From Bacilliculturomica massiliensis (GTDB lineage Bacteria > Bacillota > Clostridia > Peptostreptococcales > Anaerovoracaceae), in contig NZ_LR027603.1 in the NCBI RefSeq assembly GCF_900605495.1, forward strand, positions 62,001 through 126,000: a DNA stretch of 64,000 nt, read 5' to 3'. The notes under the pieces were generated by a model. The model was given only the letters and a program-made list of their open reading frames with translations. It had not been told where the DNA came from and did no database searches. The translations under genes and the position numbers were made by a program. Shown one piece after another: positions 53,323 through 62,998 of the stretch (the first letter of the stretch is position 1; each line of letters opens with the position of its first letter).

Positions 53323-54417
53323 TTACTCCCCTTCTTCCAGCAGGCTTTTCAATTTGAATAGAAAATCCTGAATATTTGATACGATCGTAGTCACTTCCAG
53401 CGTCCCCCTGTCCCGGATCTTGTTCAGTACAAATTCGGAGACATCCACCGCATAGATATACACGGGGCGCACCTGGCCGCCGCGCACAACAAAAGAGGGC
53501 GTCAGATTTCCCGTAGCGATGGTGTGGAGCTGCGTGGCCAGGCACACGATAGTGGTGGCCCGGCAGGTGTGCTCCCGCATGCGGTCCTGCACGTCGGACA
53601 TGTCGCAGTTTACCTCAGGCATGGGACCGTCGTCCCTCAGAGAGCCCGCCAGCACCATGGGCACGTGGTTTTTTACACAGGAATACACCAGTCCGTCCTT
53701 TATGTAGCCTTCTTCCACAGCCTTCTTGATGGACCCGCATTTCTGCACCTGATTGAGGGCGTCCAGATGGTTGTAGTGACCGTTGGGCATATTCTCATTC
53801 GTCACCAGATGCTGACCGAGAGCCGTGCGGTACATGGAACCTTCAATATCGTGAGTGGCCACCGCGTTTCCCCCAAAGACCACATGGCAGTAGCCGTTGT
53901 TCACGATATACTCCATAGCCTTCCGCGATCCATCGTCGAAGATCGCCGCAGGGCCCAGGACCCAGACAATATGTCCATCCTCGCGGTCGTGGCGCAGAAG
54001 ATCCGCCAGTCTTCTGTAGTCGTTGGCAAAGGACGTCTCTCTGGATCTTCCGCTGCGGAATCCGAACACGTCGCCGCTGCATCCGCTTTCGTCGGCAAAC
54101 CCGCCGCCGTACACGTAGATCCCTTCGCTTCCGTCCTCCGTTCTTCCAAGAAACGCCCTGTCGCCTTTTTTCAGCCGCCGGAACTCCGTCGCCTCAATAC
54201 TGCCGTCCTCCCGCAGCACCGGCACGCAGTCCATGCGGGTGTTTGCGATCAGGACCCACTCTCCGTCAACTTTAAAATACTCCGGATACATGGAAGTGGA
54301 ATGATAGTAATCAGGCGCCACTCCGTCCCGGGTCACTTCCGCCAGTTTCGCGTCCGGCGCGTTCCGGAAGCGCTCCTCCTCAAAATCAGGAGCTTTATAC
54401 TTGGGTAATTCAAACAT
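53323..54417 (-). CDS. TIGR00300 family protein, archaeal-type ornithine cyclodeaminase
   Basis: 364 residues. The N-terminal ~100 residues form the LOR/SDH-type domain. The C-terminal Rossmann-like domain includes VWVLGPAAIFDDGSRKAMEYIVNNGYCHVVFGGNAVATHDIEGSMYRTALGQ and NGHYNHLDALNQV. This matches the TIGR00300 family, whose methanogen members are described as NAD-dependent ornithine cyclodeaminases (ornithine to proline plus ammonia), and which also forms the second half of cyanobacterial arginine-catabolic enzymes. The ATG at 54417 has AAAAGG upstream; an upstream TTG is less likely. metH begins 60 bases downstream. Substrate assignment rests on family membership. Confidence 0.78.
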   Translation of the reverse strand: MFELPKYKAPDFEEERFRNAPDAKLAEVTRDGVAPDYYHSTSMYPEYFKVDGEWVLIANTRMDCVPVLREDGSIEATEFRRLKKGDRAFLGRTEDGSEGIYVYGGGFADESGCSGDVFGFRSGRSRETSFANDYRRLADLLRHDREDGHIVWVLGPAAIFDDGSRKAMEYIVNNGYCHVVFGGNAVATHDIEGSMYRTALGQHLVTNENMPNGHYNHLDALNQVQKCGSIKKAVEEGYIKDGLVYSCVKNHVPMVLAGSLRDDGPMPEVNCDMSDVQDRMREHTCRATTIVCLATQLHTIATGNLTPSFVVRGGQVRPVYIYAVDVSEFVLNKIRDRGTLEVTTIVSNIQDFLFKLKSLLEEGE

Positions 54418-54519
54418 TTGCGTCAACCTTTTCTTCAATTTCCTTCTTTTTTGAATGGTTCGCGCCGCCCTCCGCGGTCTTTTTTTCGTCTCCGGAAAGC
54501 ACAGCGCTCTAATCGTAAT

Positions 54520-54548
54520 ATTTTACCACACTAAAGTGCCTGTGACAA
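54520..54548 (-). promoter_or_regulatory. Promoter of the ornithine cyclodeaminase-metH run
   Basis: On the minus strand TTGTCA (54543-54548) and TAAAAT (54520-54525) are 17 bases apart, about 100 bases upstream of the start codon. Confidence 0.7.
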
Positions 54549-54550
54549 GA

Positions 54551-54573
54551 GAAAACAGCCATTTTCAGGCTGT
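54551..54573 (-). terminator. Terminator of truA-metF
   Basis: ACAGCC/GGCTGT with a seven-base loop is followed on the minus strand by TTTCTCTTG. It sits 20 bases past the metF stop and just before the next promoter. Confidence 0.7.
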
Positions 54574-54591
54574 CTCCCTCAATTGTTCCGT

Positions 54592-55467
54592 TTATTTTTC
54601 GCGGATCCTTTCGATGCTTCCGATGATCCGTTTTGCCGCCTCGTATTTGTTCATGGTGTAGAGATGGATCCCCCGCACTCCCCAGGCCAAAAGCTCCACG
54701 ATCTGCTCCGTGGCGTAGGCTTCTCCGGCCTCCCGCAGGGCCGCCGGATCGTCGCCGTACCTGTCCAGCATCCGCTCCAGCTTCGCCGGCACGCTGCATC
54801 CCGAGAGTTTGGTCATGCGCAGGATCTGATTCCTGTTCAGCACAGGCATAATGCCCGCGGACACAGGTATGCTGATCCCCGCCTTCGCCGCCCGGTCCAT
54901 GAAATCGTAAAACAACTCGTTGTCGAAAAACAGCTGGCTGACCAGAAAATCAGCCCCGCAGTCCACCTTCTCCTTCAGATGCTCCATGTCTTCTGCCGGT
55001 CCCGGGCTGTCCACATGCCCCTCGGGATAACAGGCCGCCCCGATGGAAAAACCGCCCGCAGCCTTCACCTCGCCGATCAGTTCTCTGGCATACTGATACT
55101 GCAGGGGATTGGGAAATTCAAAATCCGGATCCTCCGGGATATCGCCGCGCAGGGCCAGAATGTTTTCGATCCCTGCATCGCGGATGGCCGCAAGCCCCGA
55201 GGCCACCTGCTCCTTCGTGGACGAGATACAGGTGAGATGAGCCATGCTCTCGATGCCGTAATCTCCCTTGATCTTCCCGGCGATCTCCACGGTGCGGTCC
55301 TTGGCCTTGCCGCCGGCGCCGTAGGTCACGCTGATGAAATCGGGGGAAAGCTCCTTCAGGTGGTCCAGCGTGTCGTACACGGTCTCCACAGGCGACGTGA
55401 TCTTAGGCGGGAACACTTCCAGCGAGATGACCGTCTTCTTCTGTCTATAAATTTCACTGATCTTCAT
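54592..55467 (-). CDS. metF: Methylenetetrahydrofolate reductase
   Basis: 291 residues, one TIM barrel: VISLEVFPPK, FISVTYGAGG, SMAHLTCIS, ILALRGDIPEDP, CYPEGH, DFLVSQLFFD, GIMPVLN. It reduces 5,10-methylene-THF to 5-methyl-THF, the methyl donor for the MetH encoded 1.3 kb away. It overlaps truA by 14 bases. The C-terminal extension typical of Wood-Ljungdahl enzymes is absent. Confidence 0.96.
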   Translation of the reverse strand: MKISEIYRQKKTVISLEVFPPKITSPVETVYDTLDHLKELSPDFISVTYGAGGKAKDRTVEIAGKIKGDYGIESMAHLTCISSTKEQVASGLAAIRDAGIENILALRGDIPEDPDFEFPNPLQYQYARELIGEVKAAGGFSIGAACYPEGHVDSPGPAEDMEHLKEKVDCGADFLVSQLFFDNELFYDFMDRAAKAGISIPVSAGIMPVLNRNQILRMTKLSGCSVPAKLERMLDRYGDDPAALREAGEAYATEQIVELLAWGVRGIHLYTMNKYEAAKRIIGSIERIREK

Positions 55468-56230
55468 AAAATACCTCCATTAAATAAAGTCCCTGCGGCG
55501 GCGCTGTGTGCCCTGCGTATCTTCTGTCTGCCCTTTCTATGATGGCCTTCAATTCCTCAGGCTTCCGCCTGCCCATGCCCACCTCCGTCAAGGTTCCGGC
55601 GATGATCCGGACCATGTTGTATAAAAATCCGTTACCCGACACCGAGAGGAGAAGCTCATCGCCTTCCCGCTTTACATCCAGGCCGTAGATCCGGCGGACG
55701 GTAGACTCCATCTCCTTGCCTCCGGCCGCCATAAAGCACCGGAAATCGTGCTCTCCGACTACGTGCTCCGCCGCCAGGGCCATGGCCTGCTCGTCCAGCC
55801 GCCTCCGCACCTGATAGCAGTAATTCCTCTGAAACAGATCCGGCTGCCGGCTGTCTCTGATGCGGTAGACATACCGCTTTCCCCGGGAGGAAAAACGCGC
55901 GTGAAACTCCGGATCCACCTCCCTCGCCTCCAATATGCGCACGTCCCCCACGGCAGTCTTTCCAAGCCCCAGTCCTGCGGCCAGGAGATTGTTTGCGGCC
56001 TGCGCCATGCGCTCCACGGGGATCCCAAACTCCCCCTTGAAGCTGGCCCGCTGGCCCAGCGCATGGACGCCGGCGTCCGTGCGGCTGGTCCCGTTTATCT
56101 GTATTTCCTGACCGCAGAGCACGGAGAGCACCCGCTCCAGCTCCCCCTGCACCGTGCGCCGCCCCGGCTGGCGCTGCCACCCGGAAAAGCCTGTGCCGTC
56201 GTAGGAAATCGTCAGCAACACATTCTTCAT
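55454..56230 (-). CDS. truA: tRNA pseudouridine synthase A
   Basis: 258 residues. LTISYDGTGFSGWQRQP, the catalytic NGTSRTDAGVHALGQ, FSSRGKRYVYRI and GNGFLYNMVRIIAGTLTEVG are diagnostic. It modifies U38-40 of the tRNA anticodon arm. AAAGATG-type spacing follows AGAGGTAAAAG. It overlaps metF downstream. Confidence 0.96.
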   Translation of the reverse strand: MKNVLLTISYDGTGFSGWQRQPGRRTVQGELERVLSVLCGQEIQINGTSRTDAGVHALGQRASFKGEFGIPVERMAQAANNLLAAGLGLGKTAVGDVRILEAREVDPEFHARFSSRGKRYVYRIRDSRQPDLFQRNYCYQVRRRLDEQAMALAAEHVVGEHDFRCFMAAGGKEMESTVRRIYGLDVKREGDELLLSVSGNGFLYNMVRIIAGTLTEVGMGRRKPEELKAIIERADRRYAGHTAPPQGLYLMEVFYEDQ

Positions 56231-56608
56231 CTTTTACCTCTGTCCTCCGGCCGGTACTCTGTCCGCTCCGGCTGTTAGCCCACCATGACGATCCTTATAT
56301 TCCGTACAATAATACCACATTGAGAGCAGAAAAAACAACCCCGCCGAAAGGCGGAGCCGTAACTTGCGATCGAAATGGCCGCTCCCGCGCGGCGGCGGTA
56401 CATATTCCCGGTCACGGCAGGGCCGCGGCTCCGGAGCGGAAGCGCCGGTTAAAAACTTTGTACGCGAACGCTGTGGAACTTTGACGAAACTTCGTTTCTT
56501 TTTGCACACCTAAGTCATTTACTTTTTCCGCCGCAGCGCATACAATTATGTACAAATAACGGGAAATTTCTATTCGATACAACATAAACCGCAAGGAGCA
56601 GACACTAC
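56231..56608. other. Divergent intergenic region, 378 bases
   Basis: It separates truA (minus) from the hybrid kinase (plus). On the minus strand TTGTTT and TATTAT 18 bases apart (near 56310-56340) may be the truA promoter. It overlaps a short hairpin (CCGCC-TTTC-GGCGG, 56341-56354) followed by TTGTTTTTT (56330-56338), terminator-like, which could shield truA from upstream transcription. I see no gene here. Confidence 0.45.
56518..56546 (+). promoter_or_regulatory. Promoter of the hybrid kinase gene
   Basis: TTTACT (56518-56523) and TACAAT (56541-56546) are 17 bases apart, about 55 bases upstream of the start codon. Confidence 0.7.
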
Positions 56609-59209
56609 ATGAAACGCCTTAACAACATGATCATTCTGATATTATGCGTGACCTTCCTTCTGGTCATAAACGCTGTTGCCGTCTTTAACTACCGGGACAG
56701 CGTTCTTTCCTGCGAAACGAGAAAGGACAGTATGCTGAACTTCGTCATCAAGTATCAGACGCTGGCGGATAATCTCCGCAGCGACGCGCGCAGATATCTG
56801 GAGACCGGTGATGAAAAATATGCGACAAGTTTTAACGAACAAATGAATAACTATCAGACCATGGATCACATCTCTCTGGGTTATCGGACGTTTACCGTTT
56901 TACAGGCGGAAGAACAGCTGAATTTCGTAAACCCCGAAGAAGATTTTACCATGAAAGCTCAGGCCGATTTCCTCAATTTCAACGAGCAGGAAAGCGAAGT
57001 CTATGAGCGTTATCTCCAGAGCTACGGTCAGGTGCTCTCTATGCTACGCAAGAGCATGGAGGAGAGAGATCCCTCCCTCATCCTCTCGCTTTCCATGGAG
57101 GAGAAATACGCCGCGCTGGGCGAACAGCTGCGCCTCCTCAGCCGGGACTATATGCACCGGCTCAACGCCGAGGAAGACGATGTGGTGGCGACGCAGAATC
57201 TGACAGAGTTCACTCTGATCCTGCTCTCTTTTCTGCTCCTCACCGTGGCCGGCATCCTGTTCTATTTCCTGCTGAAAGAAAACAAATGGAATTCGTACTT
57301 CCGGCAGCTTTACACCACCATCGTGGAGAACGTCAGCGTGGGCCTTTCCATTATCAATCAGGCGGGCGAATACGAATACATGAACGCCAAATACAAGGAG
57401 ATCCTTGGCGTGGACAACCCCCACCCTGTCGGGAAGGCTCCTGAACAGATACTGGACAAAAATGTTTCCGCCGCCCTGACCGGAGTGGCCAGACTGGATC
57501 AGGCGCGCTCCGGCGGCCGGCTGCATCTCACCGTCAACCACCTGGAAAAATACGTGGATTACGACCATTTTCTCATCTTCGACGATAACAATCAGAAAAA
57601 ATACGTAGATCTGCTCAACGATATTACGGAGACAGAACAAATGCGGCTCCGCCAGGAGAAGAACCTGAAGGAGATCGAGTACTATTCCAACTCGAAAGAC
57701 TCTTTTCTGGCGAATATGTCCCACGAGATCAAGACTCCCATCAACGCCATCGTGGGCATGACCTATTTCCTGAAAGAGACGCCTCTTTCCAGGAAACAGC
57801 AGGATCTGGTACAGAAGATCGAGAGTTCCTCCGACGTGCTGCTGGCCATCATCAACGACGTGCTGGACCTGTCCAAGATCAAGTCAAAAAATCTGACGCT
57901 GCACCCCACCGCCTTTTCGCTGGCCGAAATGATCCACAGCGTGGAGGACATGTTCCTGGCCCAGATCACGGGGAAAAACCTCGCCTGGTTCTGCGATATG
58001 GATTTTGTGCCCGATCTCTGTCTCTATCTGGACCGCACCCGGCTGATCCAGGTGCTGGTCAACCTGATCAACAACGCTTATAAATACACGGAAGAAGGCT
58101 ACATCACGCTGTCGGTGGAGACCAAATCCGAAACGGCGGAACTCATCTATCTGGAATTCTGCGTGGAAGACACGGGGATCGGAATAGAACCTCAGGATAT
58201 CCACAAGCTGTTTAAAGAGTTTGAGCAGCTGGAAAATCATCTGACCAAGCAGCACACCGGCGCCGGGCTGGGGCTGTCCATCTGCCGCCATATCGTGGAA
58301 GCCATGGGCGGGCGCATGTGGATCACCAGCACGCCCGGGGACGGCAGCCGCTTTTACTTTTCCATCCCCGCTCCCAAAGCCGACAGCAGCGACGTAAAAG
58401 CCGCTTCGCCCGCGGAGCCTGCGGAAAGAGTCTCCTTCGACGGTCAGGGCGCTAAGGTCCTCATCGTAGAAGACACGGAGATCAATCTGGAGATCGCACA
58501 GAATCTGCTGGAGACCATGAATGTGGAATGCGATACGGCCGCCAACGGGCTGGAAGCCATCGAACAGTGCAGAGACAAGGCGGCGGATTATTACCGCGTT
58601 ATCCTCATGGACATTCACATGCCCGAGATGGACGGCTACACTGCCTCTGAAATTCTCAGAAATGAAATGAAGATCACCACGCCTATCATCGCTCTGACTG
58701 CCACGGAGGTCACCGAGGAGACCAGCCTGCAGCACAGAGACACCATAAGCGGATTTATTTTGAAGCCATTTAAGGTAGAGACCTTTTACAAGACGCTGAG
58801 CAAATACTTTGCTCCGTCCAAAGACCCTGCCGCCGGTTCGGAAGTCTCCGACCCGGCATCAGGCGCGGGAGAGTCCGGGGGCACAGGGCCCTACGCGGGA
58901 AAAGCCACCGCCATACATAATCTCGGCGGCATGGAATCCATCTATTACAAACACGTGGCCAGATTCAAAGCCAACTACCCTCAGACGCCCGACGAGATCG
59001 AAAGGCTGCTGGGCGAGGGCAATTTCGACGAAGCGAAGCGGCACGCTCACTCCGTCAAAGGTCTGGCGGGCACTCTTGGCATGCTGGATCTTCAGAAAAC
59101 GGCCTACTCTCTGGAAAAGAGGATCGCCGCCCGGGAGACCAAGCTCATCCCCGCTGCCCTGGAAGAGTTCAGCGAGGCTTTGGACGAAGTGATCCGGACA
59201 GAGCCGTAG
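56609..59209 (+). CDS. Hybrid sensor histidine kinase with receiver and Hpt domains
   Basis: 866 residues. Membrane helix 1 is ~6-26, followed by an extracellular helical sensor (~30-195) and membrane helix 2 (~200-222). A PAS domain (~235-345) reads SIINQAGEYEYMNAKYKEIL. HisKA has SFLANMSHEIKTPINAIVGM, and HATPase has LVNLINNAYKYTEEG, CVEDTGIGI and HTGAGLGLSICRHIVEAMGG. The receiver (~620-740) has the phospho-Asp in VILMDIHMPEMDG, and a C-terminal Hpt (~765-860) has HAHSVKGLAGTLGM. A complete phosphorelay is present except for an output regulator, which must be encoded elsewhere. GCAAGGAGCAGACACTAC precedes the ATG. Monocistronic. Confidence 0.95.
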   Translation: MKRLNNMIILILCVTFLLVINAVAVFNYRDSVLSCETRKDSMLNFVIKYQTLADNLRSDARRYLETGDEKYATSFNEQMNNYQTMDHISLGYRTFTVLQAEEQLNFVNPEEDFTMKAQADFLNFNEQESEVYERYLQSYGQVLSMLRKSMEERDPSLILSLSMEEKYAALGEQLRLLSRDYMHRLNAEEDDVVATQNLTEFTLILLSFLLLTVAGILFYFLLKENKWNSYFRQLYTTIVENVSVGLSIINQAGEYEYMNAKYKEILGVDNPHPVGKAPEQILDKNVSAALTGVARLDQARSGGRLHLTVNHLEKYVDYDHFLIFDDNNQKKYVDLLNDITETEQMRLRQEKNLKEIEYYSNSKDSFLANMSHEIKTPINAIVGMTYFLKETPLSRKQQDLVQKIESSSDVLLAIINDVLDLSKIKSKNLTLHPTAFSLAEMIHSVEDMFLAQITGKNLAWFCDMDFVPDLCLYLDRTRLIQVLVNLINNAYKYTEEGYITLSVETKSETAELIYLEFCVEDTGIGIEPQDIHKLFKEFEQLENHLTKQHTGAGLGLSICRHIVEAMGGRMWITSTPGDGSRFYFSIPAPKADSSDVKAASPAEPAERVSFDGQGAKVLIVEDTEINLEIAQNLLETMNVECDTAANGLEAIEQCRDKAADYYRVILMDIHMPEMDGYTASEILRNEMKITTPIIALTATEVTEETSLQHRDTISGFILKPFKVETFYKTLSKYFAPSKDPAAGSEVSDPASGAGESGGTGPYAGKATAIHNLGGMESIYYKHVARFKANYPQTPDEIERLLGEGNFDEAKRHAHSVKGLAGTLGMLDLQKTAYSLEKRIAARETKLIPAALEEFSEALDEVIRTEP

Positions 59210-59216
59210 ACAGCAC

Positions 59217-59255
59217 CGGCGGAACGCCGCCCCCGCAAGGGTCCGGCGTTCGCCC
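59217..59255. other. Intergenic hairpin between convergent genes
   Basis: GGCGGAACGCCG and CGGCGTTCGCC pair almost fully in the 62-base gap between the hybrid kinase (plus) and the EamA gene (minus). Neither strand has a T-run, so it may be a factor-dependent or weak bidirectional terminator. Confidence 0.4.
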
Positions 59256-59271
59256 TGGGTCCAAAACGCCC

Positions 59272-60282
59272 CTAGGCCGCCGGATCCTTTTCATTCTCCG
59301 GTATCTCCGGCGTTTCCGGCATTTCCCCGTCTTCCTCCGGTCCGGACGGTTTTCCGGGAAGCTGAGCCACGATCACCGCGCACATAATGGCCACGCTGCC
59401 CAATACCTCCTGAAAGCTCATCCTCTCGTGAAGCACCAGAACGCCGCAGAGAGCGCTGAACACCGCTTCCAGACTCATGAGAAGCGCCGCCACCGTGGGA
59501 TCGGTATACCTCTGCGCCGTCACCTGCAGCGAATAGCCCACGCCCACCGCCATGATCCCGGCGTAGAGCAGAACCCAGACGCAGTTCATCAGTCCGCTGA
59601 TGATCCCGTCTTCCTGCACCAGCGCGATGATCGTAAAGAGACTGCCCGAGAAGAAAAACTCTCCGCAGACGAACTTGATGCCGTCCACCCGGGGCGAGAT
59701 GCAGGCGATCAGATGAATATGCAGAGCAAAGAACAACGTGCTCAGCAAAATGATCAGATCGCCTCCCTGAATGACCAGTCCGCCGGACAGCCCCGGCGCG
59801 CAGAGCAGATACAGCCCTCCCATGGTCAGGATCACGCCCACCCAGGTAAACAGACTGGTCTTTTTGTGAAATAGGAACATCCCCAGAATGGGCACAAACA
59901 CAATGTAGATCGCGGTCAGAAATCCGGCTTTGCTGGCCGTAGTATGGGCCAGACCGATCTGGACCATGACGGTGCCGGCGCCGTTAATCAGGCCGCAGAA
60001 CGCAACCGTGGCGAGAAACTGTCTGCCTCTGATAGGCTTTCTGCTCTCCATCTCTGCGGCCACTGCCGAGGCGGCTCCGGGCCACTTCTTCGCCTGGTAA
60101 TTCCGGTACAGGATCAGCGGGATCAGGGAACAGCTGCCCAGCAAAAACCGGGCGGCCACAAAGGAAAACGGTCCCACGTACTCCGCCGCCACCCGCTGGG
60201 CGACGAAATTTCCTCCCCAGATGGCCGCGGAGACAATAAGCATAAGGTTAGCGAGTAATTTCATTTTGCGGCTGGCGTGCAT
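59272..60282 (-). CDS. EamA/DMT family transporter
   Basis: 336 residues with ten membrane helices arranged as two EamA repeats (LMLIVSAAIWGGNFVAQRVAAEYVGPFSFVAARFLLG opens the first; the second starts near DLIILLSTLFFALHIHLI). The end of repeat two reads DPTVAALLMSLEAVFSALCGVLVLHERMSFQEVLGS. Probably a metabolite or amino-acid exporter. The start has AGAGG 11 bases upstream. It lies 16 bases behind glnS. A Glu/Pro-rich tail ends the protein. Confidence 0.9.
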   Translation of the reverse strand: MHASRKMKLLANLMLIVSAAIWGGNFVAQRVAAEYVGPFSFVAARFLLGSCSLIPLILYRNYQAKKWPGAASAVAAEMESRKPIRGRQFLATVAFCGLINGAGTVMVQIGLAHTTASKAGFLTAIYIVFVPILGMFLFHKKTSLFTWVGVILTMGGLYLLCAPGLSGGLVIQGGDLIILLSTLFFALHIHLIACISPRVDGIKFVCGEFFFSGSLFTIIALVQEDGIISGLMNCVWVLLYAGIMAVGVGYSLQVTAQRYTDPTVAALLMSLEAVFSALCGVLVLHERMSFQEVLGSVAIMCAVIVAQLPGKPSGPEEDGEMPETPEIPENEKDPAA

Positions 60283-60298
60283 TTCTTTTTATATACCT

Positions 60299-61924
60299 CT
60301 ACTTCTTCCAGGAGCTCTTCAGGTCAACGATCTGGTTAAATACCTTTTCACTGTCCGTAGTCAGTCTCTCATCTGCAATATAATATCCGTGACGGAAGAA
60401 CTGGAATCGTTCGCCCGCCTTTGCGCCGGCCACGGAGGGCTCCGCCCAGGCTTCCTTCACGCTGACGGAATGGGGATTCATCACATTCTCGCCGTTTTCA
60501 TCCTCCACCATCAGATAGCTGTAAGTGCGGACCGTGATCTTTTGAGCAGTTTTCGCGTCCACCCAGTGGATGGTGCCCTTGACCTTTCTTCCCTCAAAAC
60601 CGCTGCCGCTTCTGGTCTCCGGATCGTAGGTGCAGCGCAGTTCCGTCACATTTCCCGCGTCGTCCTTGATCGCTTCCTGGCAGGTCAGGAAATAAGCGCC
60701 CTTAAAACGGACCTCGTTTCCGGGGAACAGACGGAAATATTTCTTTTCCGGCACTTCCATAAAGTCGTCCCGCTCCACATAAAGCTCTCTGGAAAACGGC
60801 ACGCTGCGTTCTCCCAGGCTCTCGTTTTCCCTGTTGTTCTCGATGGTCATCTCCTCCGTCTGATCTTCCGGATAATTGGTGATGACCACCTTCAGCGGAT
60901 CCATGACCACCATGCGGCTCTCCACCTTCGCCTTCAGATCTTCCCGGATACAGTGCTCCAGCAGGGAGATCTCCACCATGCTGTTGGCCTTCGCCACGCC
61001 GATCCGCTCGCAGAAATCCCGGATGGCTTCCGGCGTATAGCCGCGGCGGCGCAGTCCGGCCACCGTGGGCATTCTGGGATCGTCCCAGCCTTCCACCACT
61101 CCGTCGTCCACAAAACTTTTCAGGTAGCGTTTGCTCATCACCGTATTGGTCAGGTTCAGCCGGGCAAATTCGATCTGCTTGGGCGGGTTCTCCCACTCCA
61201 GTTCCGCCAGCACCCAGTCGTAGAGCGGACGGTGATCCTCAAATTCCAGCGTACAGATCGAGTGCGTGATCCCCTCGATAGCATCCTCGATGGGATGCGC
61301 AAAATCGTACATGGGATAGATGCACCACTTGTCCCCCGTATTGTGATGAGACGCGTGGGCGATCCGATAAATGACCGGATCTCTCATATTGATGTTGGGC
61401 GACGCCATATCGATCTTCGCCCGCAGCACTTTTTCTCCGTCCCTGTATTTTCCGGCCTTCATCTCCTCAAAGAGAGCCATATTTTCTTCCGGAGTCCGAT
61501 CGCGGAAGGGACTTTCCTTCCCCGGCTCCTTCAGGGTGCCCCGATGCGCCTTGATCTCCTCCGCGCTCAGATCGCAGACATAGGCTTTTCCTTTCTCGAT
61601 CAGCTTTACGGCGCACTCGTACATCTTGTCAAAATAGGAGGAAGCATAGAACAGATCGTCCCACTCAAACCCCAGCCATCTGACGTCCTCCTCGATGGAC
61701 TCCACGTATTCCGTATCTTCCTTTACCGGATTGGTATCGTCAAAGCGCAGGTTGCACTTTCCCCCGTACTTCTGCGCGGTGGTAAAGTTCAGACAGATGG
61801 ACTTGGCGTGACCAATGTGCAGGTATCCGTTTGGTTCCGGCGGAAAACGGGTGTGAACGCGATTTCCGTAAACCTGATTCTCCAGATCCTTATCGATGAT
61901 GTTCTGGATAAAATTCTCTGCCAT
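60299..61924 (-). CDS. glnS: Glutaminyl-tRNA synthetase
   Basis: 541 residues. [20 protein letters not shown] holds the HIGH motif, VMSKRYL the KMSKS-equivalent, and [24 protein letters not shown] and [15 protein letters not shown]-like segments place it with GlnRS rather than GluRS. The C-terminal anticodon-binding beta barrels are present (to ~530). Most Bacillota make Gln-tRNA by the GatCAB amidotransferase route; a GlnRS here fits known lateral acquisition in some Clostridia. AAGGAGGAATATAA precedes the ATG. TATAAT upstream (near 61970) is the likely -10. Confidence 0.97.
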   Translation of the reverse strand: MAENFIQNIIDKDLENQVYGNRVHTRFPPEPNGYLHIGHAKSICLNFTTAQKYGGKCNLRFDDTNPVKEDTEYVESIEEDVRWLGFEWDDLFYASSYFDKMYECAVKLIEKGKAYVCDLSAEEIKAHRGTLKEPGKESPFRDRTPEENMALFEEMKAGKYRDGEKVLRAKIDMASPNINMRDPVIYRIAHASHHNTGDKWCIYPMYDFAHPIEDAIEGITHSICTLEFEDHRPLYDWVLAELEWENPPKQIEFARLNLTNTVMSKRYLKSFVDDGVVEGWDDPRMPTVAGLRRRGYTPEAIRDFCERIGVAKANSMVEISLLEHCIREDLKAKVESRMVVMDPLKVVITNYPEDQTEEMTIENNRENESLGERSVPFSRELYVERDDFMEVPEKKYFRLFPGNEVRFKGAYFLTCQEAIKDDAGNVTELRCTYDPETRSGSGFEGRKVKGTIHWVDAKTAQKITVRTYSYLMVEDENGENVMNPHSVSVKEAWAEPSVAGAKAGERFQFFRHGYYIADERLTTDSEKVFNQIVDLKSSWKK

Positions 61925-62051
61925 TTATATTCCTCCTTAGATATAAAATCACAATTTCGATCATTTCTATATTATAAGCTTTTCCGCACCGTGTAAACGC
62001 CTTTTCACGTTCTTTCCGCCGATATTTAAAAATCGCCGGCGGGTTTCCCAG

Positions 62052-62166
62052 GCGCTTTGCGGCCATTGTATCACGACTGGCCGCAGGCCATCGTGATACA
62101 ATCCGCGCATGGCGTCCGCCGCGCACAGAATCCATATAATAGCCGCTTTGCGGCTATTATATCACA
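62052..62166. repeat. Hairpin-rich dispersed repeat, copy B
   Basis: The layout matches copy A at 2.7 kb: a degenerate right half of hairpin 2 (62052-62070), hairpin 1 (62066-62102, arms around GGCCGCAGGCC with the bulge at the same place), the conserved linker (GCGTCCGCCGCGCACAGAAT within 62103-62131), and hairpin 2 (62134-62162). Relative to copy A, hairpin 2 has A-T to G-C swaps on both arms at two positions, and hairpin 1 has matched changes near its base. It lies between glnS and the Lrp gene. Confidence 0.85.
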
Positions 62167-62329
62167 TCCGCCGTCGCAGCCGCCACAGTCTGGAAAAAAA
62201 ATCACGTTCTCTTATGGCCTTCCAGACAAATTTTTGCCCGGAGAGGAAAAGACGCTGTTCTTTTCGAAATATTTCGGCGGGCATTCCGAAAAAAAACACT
62301 CAAAAACACAATTATTTTAATGTTTTAAC

Positions 62330-62358
62330 TTGATTTATCTAAATTATTTTGGTATTAT
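62330..62358 (+). promoter_or_regulatory. Promoter of the Lrp-type gene
   Basis: TTGATT (62330-62335) and TATTAT (62353-62358) are 17 bases apart in a very AT-rich stretch, about 70 bases upstream of the TTG start codon. Confidence 0.65.
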
Positions 62359-62426
62359 TTCTATAAAGTTTGAGTTTATGTGTTATATGTTTGTGTTTTT
62401 AAAGAAAATTAAGAGGCGGTGATTAT

Positions 62427-62882
62427 TTGGATATTATTGATGTGAAAATTCTCGAAGTGCTGCAGGCCAATTCACGGGTTTCCATTTCCGAGCTGAGCAA
62501 GAAGGTCAACCTTTCCCTCTCCGCTGTCAGCGAACGTCTGAAAAAGCTGGAGAGCTCCAATGTGATCGAGAAATACACGGTCATCCTGAACTCTCAGGCG
62601 CTGGACAAAGAACTGTCCGTCATCATGAATATCAGTTTGGAAAACCCTCATCTCACCAGCGATTTCCTGGAATTCGTCCGGGCTGAAGATGAGATCCTGG
62701 AATGCCATTATGTGACCGGTGAATACGATTATGTTTTGAAGATCACGACGAGAAATACGGCGACCCTGGAGAATCTCATGAACCGCATCAAAGGCATCTC
62801 CGGTATCAAGAGGACGCAGACCAACGTTATACTTTCCAGTGTGAAGCACCTGTACAGCGTTTCGCCCTCGCCCAACAAATAA
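62427..62882 (+). CDS. Lrp/AsnC family transcriptional regulator
   Basis: 151 residues from a TTG start (AAGAGGCGGTGATTA upstream). The N-terminal helix-turn-helix reads ILEVLQANSRVSISELSKKVNLSLSAVSERLKKLESSNVIEKYTVILN. The C-terminal RAM domain has ILECHYVTGEYDYVLKITTRNTATLENLMNRIKGISGIKRTQTNVILSSVK. It senses an amino acid or similar small ligand as an octamer; the target is unknown and no metabolic gene adjoins it. Confidence 0.93.
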   Translation: MDIIDVKILEVLQANSRVSISELSKKVNLSLSAVSERLKKLESSNVIEKYTVILNSQALDKELSVIMNISLENPHLTSDFLEFVRAEDEILECHYVTGEYDYVLKITTRNTATLENLMNRIKGISGIKRTQTNVILSSVKHLYSVSPSPNK

Positions 62883-62910
62883 CAAAAGACTTTTCTCATC
62901 TCATAGAGAT

Positions 62911-62946
62911 CCCTGCGGCTTCGGCTGCGGGGGTTTCGTTTTTTTG
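62911..62946 (+). terminator. Terminator of the Lrp-type gene
   Basis: CCCTGCGGC-TTCG-GCTGCGGGG (9 bp with two G-T pairs, UUCG tetraloop) is followed by TTTCGTTTTTTT. Confidence 0.85.
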
Positions 62947-62998
62947 CGGGAGACGTGGGCGCCGCAGAGGCGGGCTGTTTCGCCCTGGACCCGGGCAT

